In this document: one piece after another, positions 21,670 through 29,735 of the stretch
Layout of the letters: each line of letters begins with the position of its first letter
How positions within the stretch are numbered: position 1 is the first letter of the stretch
Source of the DNA: Reyranellaceae bacterium
Lineage (GTDB): Bacteria > Pseudomonadota > Alphaproteobacteria > Reyranellales > Reyranellaceae
NCBI GenBank assembly: GCA_022844045.1
Contig: JALHMM010000066.1
Coordinates: forward strand, 1-36,615
DNA: 36,615 nucleotides
Direction of reading: 5' to 3'
The notes under the pieces: generated by a model
Databases searched by the model: none
What the model was told of the DNA's origin: nothing
Seen by the model: only the letters and a program-made list of their open reading frames with translations
Program-made: the position numbers and the translations under genes

Positions 21670-21697
21670 AGTATAGGGCGGCGCGCCGGCCATGCAA
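21670..21697 (-). promoter_or_regulatory. predicted leaderless promoter of the HxlR gene
   Basis: On the minus strand TTGCAT (21692-21697) and TATACT (21670-21675) are 16 bases apart. The -10 ends six bases before the ATG at 21663, so transcription would start at or beside the start codon. No Shine-Dalgarno is visible, consistent with leaderless translation. Confidence 0.45.
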
Positions 21698-21730
21698 TCA
21701 CGGGGAAGGTCGCTTTCGCCGCGCGAAAGC

Positions 21731-22924
21731 TCAGGCCCATTCCGGCGCGTAGAGCTCGACCGGCTGCGGCACGCCGCGCAGGCGATGCGCGCCCAGCGGG
21801 CGCAGCTTGCGCGGGCAGAGCGCGTTGAACTCCGCCGAGGCGACGGTCGACACGCCCAGCGCCTTGGTCATGCCCTCCATCCGGGAGCAGCGGTTGACCG
21901 CCGGGCCGATCACCGTGAAGTCGAGGCGGTCGCGCGTGCCGATATTGCCGAAGGTCACCATGCCGACATGCAGGCCGACGCCGAAGCGGATCGCCTGCCG
22001 TCCTGCCTCGGCGCGATTGAAGTTGATCTCGGCGAACTCCGCGTGCGCCTCGCGTGCCGCGTCGTAGGCGCCGCCGGTAACGTCGGGCAGGAACCCGGCG
22101 TCGAGCACCGGGAAGATCGCCATCACGCCGTCACCGATGAACTTCAGGATCTCGCCGCCGTGGCGCGCCAGCGCGTCGCCCACGGTCTCGAAATAGGCGT
22201 TAAGCAGCTCCAGCAGCTCGGCCGGCGGCAGCCGCTCGTTGAGCGCCGTGAAGCCGCGCAGGTCGGAGAACCACAGCACGGCGTTGATCGCCTCGCCGTC
22301 GCCCCGGCGGATCAGGCCGTCGAGGATGCGCCGACCGGTCTCGCGGCCGAGATAGGTCTCCAGCAAGGTGGTCGAGACGCGGTAGTGCAGATGGCCTTCC
22401 AGCACCGGCCCGAGATGGTCGGCGAGCCGCGTGAACTTCGCGATGTCGGAGTCCAGAAAGCCCTCGGCGCGGTCGGTCGAGAAGGTCAGCGCCGGCCAGC
22501 GGCCATGCGCCACCGCGACTGACAGGGCGTAGTAGTCGCGCCCGCCTTCGGCGGCGACCTCGTGCAGCACGGGATGGTTCATCGGCGCCAGGCGGTCGAG
22601 GCGATAGCGTACCGGCCGGCCGGTGGTCGCCAGCTCGTACAGCGGGCTGCCGATATAGGCCGGCGAATTCTCGATGCCGTGCGGCCGGCCCTGCTCGTAG
22701 GCCGGCTGGTCGCGGCGCCACACCGTACCCATGGCGCGCAGTTGCGGATGGATGGTCTGCAGGCCGACGGTCAGGCGCCACAGCGGCGCGCCGGCCGCGA
22801 GCAGGCGCGCGCCCAGCGCGTCGACCAGCGGCACGACATCGGGCAGCAGCCGGCCCTCGCGCGCCAGCCAGTCGAGGACCGGCCCAAGATCCCAGCCGGT
22901 ATCGCGGCGATCGCCGTCAGCCAC
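21731..22924 (-). CDS. class-3 adenylate/guanylate cyclase with unknown N-terminal domain
   Basis: This 397-residue protein has a C-terminal class III cyclase domain (about 212-390). Metal-binding Asp221 lies in WFSDLRGFT and Asp265 in KFIGDGVMA. Lys261 fits adenine selection, and GPAVNRCSRMEGM gives the Asn/Arg pair for catalysis. The N-terminal 200 residues are soluble and lack a membrane segment; they include LWRLTVGLQTIHPQLRAMG, an arrangement seen in a group of alphaproteobacterial cyclases with an uncharacterised sensory region. The product is probably cAMP. GTG 22924 overlaps the stop of the upstream SDR gene by eight bases, so translation is coupled. Confidence 0.88.
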   Translation of the reverse strand: MADGDRRDTGWDLGPVLDWLAREGRLLPDVVPLVDALGARLLAAGAPLWRLTVGLQTIHPQLRAMGTVWRRDQPAYEQGRPHGIENSPAYIGSPLYELATTGRPVRYRLDRLAPMNHPVLHEVAAEGGRDYYALSVAVAHGRWPALTFSTDRAEGFLDSDIAKFTRLADHLGPVLEGHLHYRVSTTLLETYLGRETGRRILDGLIRRGDGEAINAVLWFSDLRGFTALNERLPPAELLELLNAYFETVGDALARHGGEILKFIGDGVMAIFPVLDAGFLPDVTGGAYDAAREAHAEFAEINFNRAEAGRQAIRFGVGLHVGMVTFGNIGTRDRLDFTVIGPAVNRCSRMEGMTKALGVSTVASAEFNALCPRKLRPLGAHRLRGVPQPVELYAPEWA

Positions 22925-23807
22925 CCAGCACCGCCTGGACCTCCTCGCTCGATGTCCGATACCGCACCGTGGTCGACAGATCGGCGATCTTCTCGATATT
23001 GGCCGCGACATCGTCGACCGTGGCCTGCGGCCCCAGGCGCACGCCCGGCCCCTCGCGATACTCGATGCGCGAGAAGTAGCCGGCGCCGGCGGCCCAGATG
23101 TCGCCGGTGTGCTGGCACTGCTCGCTGCACAGATAGGCGACCATGGGCGAGACGAATTCCGGCTTCATCTTGGCCAGCACTTCGGGCGTCATCAGGTCCT
23201 CGGTCATGCGCGTGGCGGCGACCGGCGCCAGCGCGTTGACCATTATGTTGTACTTCTGGCCTTCCAGGCGCAGCGCGTTGACGAAGCCGACCAGCGCCAG
23301 CTTGGCACCGGCGTAGTTGGCCTGGCCGAAATTGCCGTAGATGCCGGAGTTCGACGAGGTGACGACGACGCGGCCATAGGCCTTCTGGCGCAGGATCGGC
23401 CAGGCCGCGTGCGTGACATAGGCGGTGCCGAGGAAATGCACCTGCACGACGAAGTCGAAATCCTCCATCGTCATATTGGGGAACGACTTGTCGCGCAGGA
23501 TGCCGGCGTTGTTGACCACGATGTCGAGGGTGCCGAAGGCGTCGGTCGCGGTCTTGACGATGTTCTTGGCGCCTTCCTTGTCGGCGACGCTGTCGTAGTT
23601 GGGCACGGCCTGGCCGCCCGCCGCCTTGATCTCGGCCACGACCTTGTCGGCGGCGGCGTGGCCGCCGCCCCGCCCGTCGCGCGCGCCGCCCGGATCGTTG
23701 ACCACCACCTTCGCGCCGCGGCTGGCCAGCAGCAGCGCATGCGCGCGGCCCAGCCCGTTGCCGGCGCCAGTGACGATGGCGACGCGATTGTCGAAGCGGA
23801 TGGTCAT
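22917..23807 (-). CDS. SDR-family dehydrogenase, MFE-2 hydroxyacyl-CoA type
   Basis: This 296-residue NAD(P)-dependent short-chain dehydrogenase has the cofactor motif TGAGNGLGRA (residues 13-22), NNAG at 99-102 and catalytic Ser, Tyr165 and Lys169 (YAGAK). VNDPGG after the second strand, NALAPVAATRMTE and the C-terminal extension resemble the dehydrogenase unit of multifunctional beta-oxidation enzyme type 2, so a 3-hydroxyacyl-CoA substrate is likely but not proven. AGAGGGA before ATG 23807 is a good ribosome binding site. It is first of a two-gene unit with the cyclase, which overlaps its end. Confidence 0.88.
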   Translation of the reverse strand: MTIRFDNRVAIVTGAGNGLGRAHALLLASRGAKVVVNDPGGARDGRGGGHAAADKVVAEIKAAGGQAVPNYDSVADKEGAKNIVKTATDAFGTLDIVVNNAGILRDKSFPNMTMEDFDFVVQVHFLGTAYVTHAAWPILRQKAYGRVVVTSSNSGIYGNFGQANYAGAKLALVGFVNALRLEGQKYNIMVNALAPVAATRMTEDLMTPEVLAKMKPEFVSPMVAYLCSEQCQHTGDIWAAGAGYFSRIEYREGPGVRLGPQATVDDVAANIEKIADLSTTVRYRTSSEEVQAVLGG

Positions 23808-23860
23808 GGCGGTCCCTCTGTTGTTCCGTTGGCGGAGCTATGTAGCACAGGACCATCTTA

Positions 23861-23983
23861 CCTTCCCCCGGAGGGGGAAGGTGGCGCGTAGCGCCGGATG
23901 GGGGATGTCGAAGACGAACGCGGGAGGCCGTCTTCGACATCCCCCTTCCGCCCTTCGGGCACCTTCCCCCTCCGGGGGGAAGG
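23861..23983. repeat. large nested inverted repeat element
   Basis: A perfect inner inverted repeat (16-base arms at 23900-23915 and 23930-23945, core GATGTCGAAGAC) sits inside outer arms at 23861-23883 and 23960-23983. Each outer arm is itself palindromic (CCTTCCCCC..GGGGGAAGG). Together they could fold into one long cruciform or RNA hairpin. It starts eight bases after the aminotransferase stop and ends 53 bases before the SDR start, so it could stop or attenuate readthrough. It resembles dispersed intergenic repeats in other Alphaproteobacteria. Confidence 0.8.
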
Positions 23984-23991
23984 GAACTCGC

Positions 23992-25311
23992 TTACGCTTC
24001 GAGGATGGTCAGCACCTCGTCGACGGCCTTCAGGCCTTCCTCGAGCTGCGCCTCGGTGATGGTGAGCGGCGGCGAGATCACGATCTGATTCGAGCGCACG
24101 TGGATCTGCACGCCGCGTTCGTTGAACAGCGCCTTGATGCGGCCCACGAGCGGATCGGGCGCGTTCCATTGCACCAGCGGCTCGCGCGTGGCGCGGTCCT
24201 TCACCAGCTCTAGGGTTGCCAGCAGGCCCAGTCCGCGCACCTCGCCGACGAGCCGGTGTTTCGCTTCCAGCTCCTTGAGTCGGCGCATCAGGTAGACGCC
24301 GAGCGTCGCGGCGTTGTCGACCACCCGGTCCTCGATCATCGCCGAGATCGCCGCCACACCAGCGGCGCAGGACAGCGGGTTGCCGGTCTGCGTCGAGCCG
24401 ATCGCCACGCTGCGGTCGGAGAATTTCTGCGCGATGGCGTCGCTCATCATCACCGCGCCCAGCGGCAGCACGCCGCCGTTGATGCCCTTCGACACCGTCA
24501 TCATGTCGGGCACGACGTCATAGTGCTGCATGGCGAACCACTTGCCGGTGCGGCCGAAGCCGTTGATCACCTCGTCGGCGATCATCAGGATTCCGTACTT
24601 GTCGCAGAGGCGGCGCAGGATTCCGTAGTACTCCTGTGGCGCGATGATCGGCCCGTTGCCGCCGGTGATCGGCTCGAAGATCATCGCCGCGATGGTGTCG
24701 GGCCCCTCGGCGAGGATCTGCTCCTCGATGCTGGTGGCGCAGACCACGCCGCAGGACGGATAGGTCTGCTTGAAGGTGCAGCGATAGCAGTAAGGATTGG
24801 GGAACTTCACCGAGCTGGCGAAGTTGTTGGCGCTGGCGCCGCGACGCGGATCGCCTGAGACGCCCAGCGTGGTCAGCCCGGTACCGTGATAGGAGCGGTA
24901 GCGCGACATCACCTTGGGCCGCCCGGTGACCATGCGCGCGAAGGTCAGCGCCGCCTCGTTGGCCTCGGTGCCGGAGTTCATGAAGAAGAAGGTGTTGAGA
25001 TCACCCGGCGTCACGGTGGCCAGCAGCCGCGCCAGCTCCTCGCGCGGCTCGTTGCGATAGAACGGCGAGATGAAGCAGAGCTTCTCGGCCTGCGCCTTGA
25101 TCGCCTCGATGATGCGCCGGTCCTGATGTCCGAGATTAACGTTGAAGAGCTGCGCCGTGAAGTCGAGCCAGCGCTTGCCGGTGTCGTCGTGGAAATAGAC
25201 GCCCTCGGCGCGCGTCACCTTGGGCGAGCCGAAGGTGTCCTTGATCGAGGACCAGGCGTTGATGCTGACGCCCTCGGGCTCGTTGCGCAGGGTGGGCGTA
25301 ATCTGGTTCAC
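23992..25311 (-). CDS. class III PLP-dependent aminotransferase
   Basis: This 439-residue enzyme is of the omega (class III) aminotransferase group. FFFMNSGTEANEAAL binds the phosphate of pyridoxal phosphate, IADEVINGFGRTG holds the Asp that binds the pyridine ring, and Lys275 in VSKGINGG forms the Schiff base. A Cys-rich loop (YCYRC, then YPSCGVVC) is a feature I associate with one subgroup and might bind metal or form disulfides. Substrate could be an amine, a beta-amino acid or taurine with pyruvate; sequence alone does not decide. The open frame extends upstream, but GTG 25311 is preceded by CCCGGAG at seven bases and gives normal family length. Confidence 0.9.
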   Translation of the reverse strand: MNQITPTLRNEPEGVSINAWSSIKDTFGSPKVTRAEGVYFHDDTGKRWLDFTAQLFNVNLGHQDRRIIEAIKAQAEKLCFISPFYRNEPREELARLLATVTPGDLNTFFFMNSGTEANEAALTFARMVTGRPKVMSRYRSYHGTGLTTLGVSGDPRRGASANNFASSVKFPNPYCYRCTFKQTYPSCGVVCATSIEEQILAEGPDTIAAMIFEPITGGNGPIIAPQEYYGILRRLCDKYGILMIADEVINGFGRTGKWFAMQHYDVVPDMMTVSKGINGGVLPLGAVMMSDAIAQKFSDRSVAIGSTQTGNPLSCAAGVAAISAMIEDRVVDNAATLGVYLMRRLKELEAKHRLVGEVRGLGLLATLELVKDRATREPLVQWNAPDPLVGRIKALFNERGVQIHVRSNQIVISPPLTITEAQLEEGLKAVDEVLTILEA

Positions 25312-25371
25312 GATGAAGCTCCGGGCGACGGGTGGAAGAAGATCACCGCACGGTAGGTCAATCGCTCGGGA

Positions 25372-25391
25372 CGCGCCACTCCAGCGGCGCA
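25372..25391. repeat. imperfect palindrome (family copy C)
   Basis: CGCGCCACTC followed by CAGCGGCGCA matches the 17420 palindrome at 17 of 20 positions. It lies between the 77-residue hypothetical gene and the aminotransferase, again in an intergenic gap. Confidence 0.55.
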
Positions 25392-25409
25392 TCTGGCGTG
25401 CGCTGACCG

Positions 25410-25643
25410 TCAGGTCCTTTGCGCATCGAAGGCCTCGGATTGCTTGCGCGCGAACGCAGCGATCTGCTCCTTGAGCTGGGCCGTCTGGTAGCGTTCTTTC
25501 GTGAACACGGCCTGCTCGATCAGCCGCTCCCGCAAATCGTCGGGGACACGATCCCACTGATACAGCAGCGCCCAGCCGAGCCGACGCACGATGTGCAACT
25601 CGTCGCCGACGTCAGGCGGCACAATCGGGTGGATGCCGTCCAT
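25410..25643 (-). CDS. conserved-looking 77-residue hypothetical protein
   Basis: The product begins MDGIHPIVPPDVGDELHI and contains a helix-rich segment (RRLGWALLYQWDRVPDDLRE), then a charged C-terminal helix. GGGGAG five to six bases before ATG 25643 is a strong ribosome binding site, and codon use matches neighbours, so I judge it real. No membrane segment is visible. I do not recognise a function. It lies between the MFS transporter and the aminotransferase on the same strand. Confidence 0.65.
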   Translation of the reverse strand: MDGIHPIVPPDVGDELHIVRRLGWALLYQWDRVPDDLRERLIEQAVFTKERYQTAQLKEQIAAFARKQSEAFDAQRT

Positions 25644-25678
25644 GTTCACTCCCCTGCTTTGCGGAAAGCATACAGGAG

Positions 25679-27121
25679 TCAATCGACGGCGGCCAAAGGC
25701 CGGCAGACCGATTCCAGCGAGCGCCGCTCGGCGGCGACGCCCCAACGCCACTGCATCAGCGCCGCGCCCAGCATCAGCACGGCGCCGACGATGTAGCCGA
25801 CAGCCAGGTGTGAGCGCGAGCCGGTGTCGATCAGCGCGCCGAAGATCGCCGGGCCGGCGACGCCGCCGATCCCCGTGCCGATGGCGTAGAAGACCGCGAT
25901 CGCCACGGCGCGCAGCTCGAGCGGAAAGGTCTCGGACACGGTGAGATACGCCGAGCTTGCGGCGGCCGAGGCGACGAAGAAGATCACCGACCATGCGATG
26001 GTCTGGGTGGTCGCGTCGAGATAGCCCGCCCAGAACAGCCAGCCGGTCACCGCCAGCAGTGCGCCCGACACGGCGTAGGTCAGCGCGATCATGATGCGTC
26101 GCCCGACCGAGTCGAAAAGCGGGCCGAGGATCAGCGGCCCCAGCAGATTTCCCAGCGCGAAGGGCACGATGTACTGGCCGACATTGCCTGACGGCACGCC
26201 GTAGAAGTCGGTCAGCACCAGCGCGTAGGTGAAGAAGATCGCGTTGTAGAAAAAGGCCTGCGCCGCCATCAGCACCAGGCCGACGATGGCGCGCCGGCGA
26301 TGCAGGTCGAACAGCACATGCACGACCTCGCGCACTCGCAGGCGCTCCCGCGCTCGGAGCTTTAGCATCGGCACCGGCGCGGGATCGAAGCGGTGGCCGC
26401 GATCGGTGACGCTCTTCTCGATGGCCTCGACGATCTTGCGCGCCTCATCGACGCGGCCATGCAACACCAGCCAGCGCGGGCTTTCGGGGATCCAGAACCG
26501 CATCAGCAGGATGAACAGGCCCAGCACGGCACCGATCAGGAAGGCCAGCCGCCAGCCATGGTCGGGCTCGAACAGCGCCGGATCGAGCAGCACGGTCGCG
26601 CCGCCCGCGCCGAACAGCGCACCCAGCCAGAAGCAGCCGTTGATCGCCAGATCGGTGCGTCCGCGCACCCGCGCCGGGATCAGTTCCTGAATGGTCGAGT
26701 TGATCGCGGTGTACTCGCCGCCGATACCGGCGCCGGTGAGGAAGCGGAAGAAGACGAAGCTCCAGAAATCCCAGGAGAACGCCGTGGCGCCCGTGGCCGC
26801 GATGTAGAGCGCCAGGGTGATGAAGAACAGCTTGCGCCGGCCCAGTATGTCGGTGAGCCAGCCGAAGCCCAGCCCGCCCAGCACCGCGCCGGCCAGATAG
26901 GCGCTGCTCGCCAGGCCGATCTGGGTGTTGGAGAACTGCAGCACCGGGCTCTGCTTCAGCGCCCCGGCCAGGGTACCGGCCAAGGTCACCTCCAGTCCGT
27001 CCAGCGCCCAGGTGATGCCGAGCGCGATCACGACGAGCGTATGGAAACGGCCCCAAGGCAGTCGGTCGAGCCGGGCCGGGATGTCGGTTTCGATGATCCG
27101 GTCCATCGTCGTCGCGGCCAT
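25679..27121 (-). CDS. MFS transporter, sugar-porter/metabolite symporter type
   Basis: This 480-residue protein has about 12 membrane helices. It shows the MFS signature loops GWLTDILGRRKLF between helices 2 and 3 and its partner FDSVGRR in the second half, plus the RFWIPESPRWL motif after helix 6 typical of the sugar-porter and metabolite:proton symporter groups. A charged cytoplasmic loop near residues 225-270 separates the halves. It probably imports an organic acid or sugar with protons; the substrate is unknown. ATG 27121 has GGAGG about ten bases upstream. The 77-residue gene follows after 35 bases. Confidence 0.9.
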   Translation of the reverse strand: MAATTMDRIIETDIPARLDRLPWGRFHTLVVIALGITWALDGLEVTLAGTLAGALKQSPVLQFSNTQIGLASSAYLAGAVLGGLGFGWLTDILGRRKLFFITLALYIAATGATAFSWDFWSFVFFRFLTGAGIGGEYTAINSTIQELIPARVRGRTDLAINGCFWLGALFGAGGATVLLDPALFEPDHGWRLAFLIGAVLGLFILLMRFWIPESPRWLVLHGRVDEARKIVEAIEKSVTDRGHRFDPAPVPMLKLRARERLRVREVVHVLFDLHRRRAIVGLVLMAAQAFFYNAIFFTYALVLTDFYGVPSGNVGQYIVPFALGNLLGPLILGPLFDSVGRRIMIALTYAVSGALLAVTGWLFWAGYLDATTQTIAWSVIFFVASAAASSAYLTVSETFPLELRAVAIAVFYAIGTGIGGVAGPAIFGALIDTGSRSHLAVGYIVGAVLMLGAALMQWRWGVAAERRSLESVCRPLAAVD

Positions 27122-27197
27122 GCGCTTGCCTCCGGCTGCCTCCAGGGAGCCCCAGATCGGACATAACGCCGGGACACACCGGATAGGTTGCCTGCGT

Positions 27198-27213
27198 CCC
27201 CGTCAAAACGGGG
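27198..27213 (-). terminator. weak hairpin after the FkbM-type gene
   Basis: CCCCGT and ACGGGG pair around a four-base loop, starting three bases past the stop of the methyltransferase gene on the minus strand. No U-tract follows, so termination by this hairpin alone is uncertain. Confidence 0.35.
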
Positions 27214-27216
27214 CGA

Positions 27217-28005
27217 TCACCCGAAGATCGACTGCGGATCGCGCATCGGCGGCAAGACGACGACCTCAAACAGTCCTGAAGGCGCGCCCTCGGCGATCTC
27301 GCGGCCGTCGAACTCGAAGATACGGTAGCCGTGGGAACGCAGTCGCTCGAAGCAGCCGACGGTCTGCGGATCGCCGTGCAGCCCGATCAGCCACACCGTC
27401 CGCACGGCGCTCAGGATGTCGACCGCACCGTCGAGCGCCTCGACCTCGAAGCCCTCGACATCCATCTTGATGACATCTGGCATCGGCGCCCCGCTCTCCG
27501 CCCGCCAGCCGTCAAGCGACAGCAGCCGTAGCGCCCCTGCTCCGGCGCTGTCGATCACATGGCCCTGGTAGCTGCCGTGCTCGCTGCCGAAGTTGACCAT
27601 CATGCCATGCGCCTGCCCCACGGGGTGCGGCACGACTGTGACGTTGGTAAGGCCGTTGCGCGCGAGATGACGGCGCAGGTCGGCGAGGTTGTGGGCGTCC
27701 GGCTCGAACGCGAAAACCTTGCCGGCGGGGCCGACCAGACGCGAGGCCGCCAGGCTGTAATACCCGGCATGCGCGCCGACGTCATAGACCGTGGCGCCGG
27801 ACGCCGTCACCCGCGCCAGCAGCGCAAGCTTGTCCGCCTCGTAGCGGCCCAACCAGCAGCGATGGATGCCCGCACCGGCGCGCCAGCGATATCCGCGGTT
27901 GATTCCGGACAGCACCGGCATCATGGCGTCGCGCGGCACCAGCGACAGCGCCACCCGCCCCAGCCGCTGCAGCGGCCCGCTGCCGTCCATGAATCCAGAG
28001 GCCAT
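27217..28005 (-). CDS. FkbM-family SAM-dependent methyltransferase
   Basis: This 262-residue protein has the FkbM pattern: SAM-binding motif I DVGAHAGYYSL (75-85), the acidic FEPD (100-103) and IKMDVEGFEVEAL (about 181-193). FkbM proteins O-methylate sugars or polyketide hydroxyls; many bacterial members act on surface polysaccharides. The acceptor here is unknown. ATG 28005 is chosen, with AAAAGG about 11 bases upstream; a GTG eight codons earlier in the same frame is possible. It is divergent from the FAD-linked dehydrogenase, with about 110 bases between starts. Confidence 0.87.
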   Translation of the reverse strand: MASGFMDGSGPLQRLGRVALSLVPRDAMMPVLSGINRGYRWRAGAGIHRCWLGRYEADKLALLARVTASGATVYDVGAHAGYYSLAASRLVGPAGKVFAFEPDAHNLADLRRHLARNGLTNVTVVPHPVGQAHGMMVNFGSEHGSYQGHVIDSAGAGALRLLSLDGWRAESGAPMPDVIKMDVEGFEVEALDGAVDILSAVRTVWLIGLHGDPQTVGCFERLRSHGYRIFEFDGREIAEGAPSGLFEVVVLPPMRDPQSIFG

Positions 28006-28116
28006 CGTGTTGGAAACCTTTTGCCGCACCTTTTCTGTAGCTTAGCACGGCCCCTCGAGCGCTTGAATCGCCGCGGCAATGCGGCCATTGTCCGCCGACC
28101 ATCCCGGAGGTCCGAT

Positions 28117-29517
28117 TTGGCTACCGCCACAGTGCGTGCACTAAACGTCGACGCCACCATCGCCGAGCTCAAGGCCATGCTCGGCGAGCGGCTGAGCACG
28201 GCGCACGCCGTGCGTGAGCAGCACGGCAAGGACATCAGCTATCACGAGGCGCCACTGCCCGACGCCGTGGTCTTCGCCGAATCGGCCGAGGAGGTGCAGA
28301 AGATCGTGCAGATCTGCTCGCGCCACGGCACGCCGATCATCCCCTACGGCACCGGCACCTCGCTGGAGGGCCATATCAGCGCCCCCAATGGCGGTATCTC
28401 GCTCGACGTCAGCCGCATGAACAAGGTGCTGCGGGTCAACGAGGCCGACCTCGACGTGGTGGTGCAGCCCGGCGTCACGCGCAAGCAGCTCAACGAATAC
28501 ATCCGCGATACCGGCCTGTTCTTCCCGATCGATCCCGGCGCCGATGCCTCGATCGGCGGCATGGCCAGCACGCGGGCCTCCGGCACCAACGCGGTGCGCT
28601 ACGGCACCATGCGCGAGAACGTGCTGGCGCTGCAGGTGGTGACACCCGACGGGCGGCTGATGCGCCTGGGCCGGCGCTCGCGCAAGTCGAGCGCGGGTTA
28701 CGACATGGTGAAGCTGTTCGTCGGCGCCGAAGGCACGCTGGGCGTCATCACCGAGATCACGCTGCGCCTCTACGGCATCCCCGAATCGATGGTCGCGGCG
28801 ACCTGCGCGTTCGACAGCCTCGAGGGTGCGGTCAACACCGTGATCCAGACGATCCAATCCGGCATTCCAGTCGCCCGCATCGAGCTGATGGATACCGAGA
28901 CGGTCGACACCGTGAACAAGTACTCCAAGCTCAGCCTGCCGGACAAGAACCTGCTGCTGCTGGAATTCCACGGCACCGAGGCCGGCACCAAGGAACAGGC
29001 CGAGATGGTGCAGGCGCTCGCCGCCGAGAATGGCGGCGGCGACTTCGCCTGGACCAGCCAAGCCGAGGAACGCAGCAAGATGTGGCAGGCGCGCCACGAC
29101 GCCGCCTGGGCCGCCAAGGCCGCCAGGCCGGGCTGGGGCATGTGGGCGACCGACGTATGCGTGCCGATCTCCAACCTCGCGGAATGCATTCTGGAGACCC
29201 AGAAGGACATCGTGGCCAACGGCCTCTACGCACCCATCGTCGGCCATGTCGGCGACGGCAATTTCCACCTCACCATGATGGTGGATCCGAGTGATCCGAC
29301 ATACCTGCCGCGGGCGGAGGGCCTCAACGACCGCATGATCGCACGGGCGCAAAACCTCGGCGGCACCTGCACCGGCGAGCACGGCGTGGGCATTGGCAAG
29401 ATCAAGTATCTCTACGCCGAGCACGGCGAGGCGGTGAGCCTCATGCGCGCGGTGAAGAAGGCGCTGGACCCCGACAACATCATGAACCCGGGCAAGATCT
29501 TCGGACCGATGAACTGA
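28117..29517 (+). CDS. FAD-linked oxidase, D-lactate dehydrogenase/glycolate oxidase GlcD type
   Basis: This 466-residue flavoprotein has an FAD-binding PCMH domain (PYGTGTSLEGH at about 76-86, then PGADASIGGMASTRASG) and a C-terminal cap ending in the family motif TGEHGVGIGKIKYL near 420. It oxidises D-lactate or a similar 2-hydroxyacid and passes electrons to cytochrome or quinone, probably at the inner face of the membrane. TTG 28117 is chosen because GGAGG lies six bases upstream and the product has normal length; the open frame upstream overlaps the divergent FkbM gene. No iron-sulfur GlcF partner is adjacent, which favours a single-subunit D-lactate dehydrogenase. Confidence 0.9.
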   Translation: MATATVRALNVDATIAELKAMLGERLSTAHAVREQHGKDISYHEAPLPDAVVFAESAEEVQKIVQICSRHGTPIIPYGTGTSLEGHISAPNGGISLDVSRMNKVLRVNEADLDVVVQPGVTRKQLNEYIRDTGLFFPIDPGADASIGGMASTRASGTNAVRYGTMRENVLALQVVTPDGRLMRLGRRSRKSSAGYDMVKLFVGAEGTLGVITEITLRLYGIPESMVAATCAFDSLEGAVNTVIQTIQSGIPVARIELMDTETVDTVNKYSKLSLPDKNLLLLEFHGTEAGTKEQAEMVQALAAENGGGDFAWTSQAEERSKMWQARHDAAWAAKAARPGWGMWATDVCVPISNLAECILETQKDIVANGLYAPIVGHVGDGNFHLTMMVDPSDPTYLPRAEGLNDRMIARAQNLGGTCTGEHGVGIGKIKYLYAEHGEAVSLMRAVKKALDPDNIMNPGKIFGPMN

Positions 29518-29735
29518 TCGGTATTGAACGAACGCCGCTCCGACCGAGATCTTGGCGGGCCCTTTTGAGTGGGCGCCGCCCGCCGATCCCATGTCGCGCG
29601 TCATGCGCCGCATAGGCGACGTCGCAAGGGTGGTTGGCGACGCGGCTTACCTTGAGAATCGCCGCCATCCGGGGATCAATCGTCCGCGAGAGGAAACCTA
29701 CCGCTTGGCTGCTCTCACGAGCTATTGTCGTCGCG

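Noticed and set aside
24700..24800. Cys-rich loop of the aminotransferase as a novel metal site
   Set aside because: I associate the same Cys pattern with a known subgroup of class III aminotransferases, so it is described in the feature and not promoted as a finding.
29554..29584. GC-rich inverted repeat after the FAD-linked dehydrogenase as a terminator
   Set aside because: The loop is long (17 bases) and there is no T-tract; chance is likely at this GC content.
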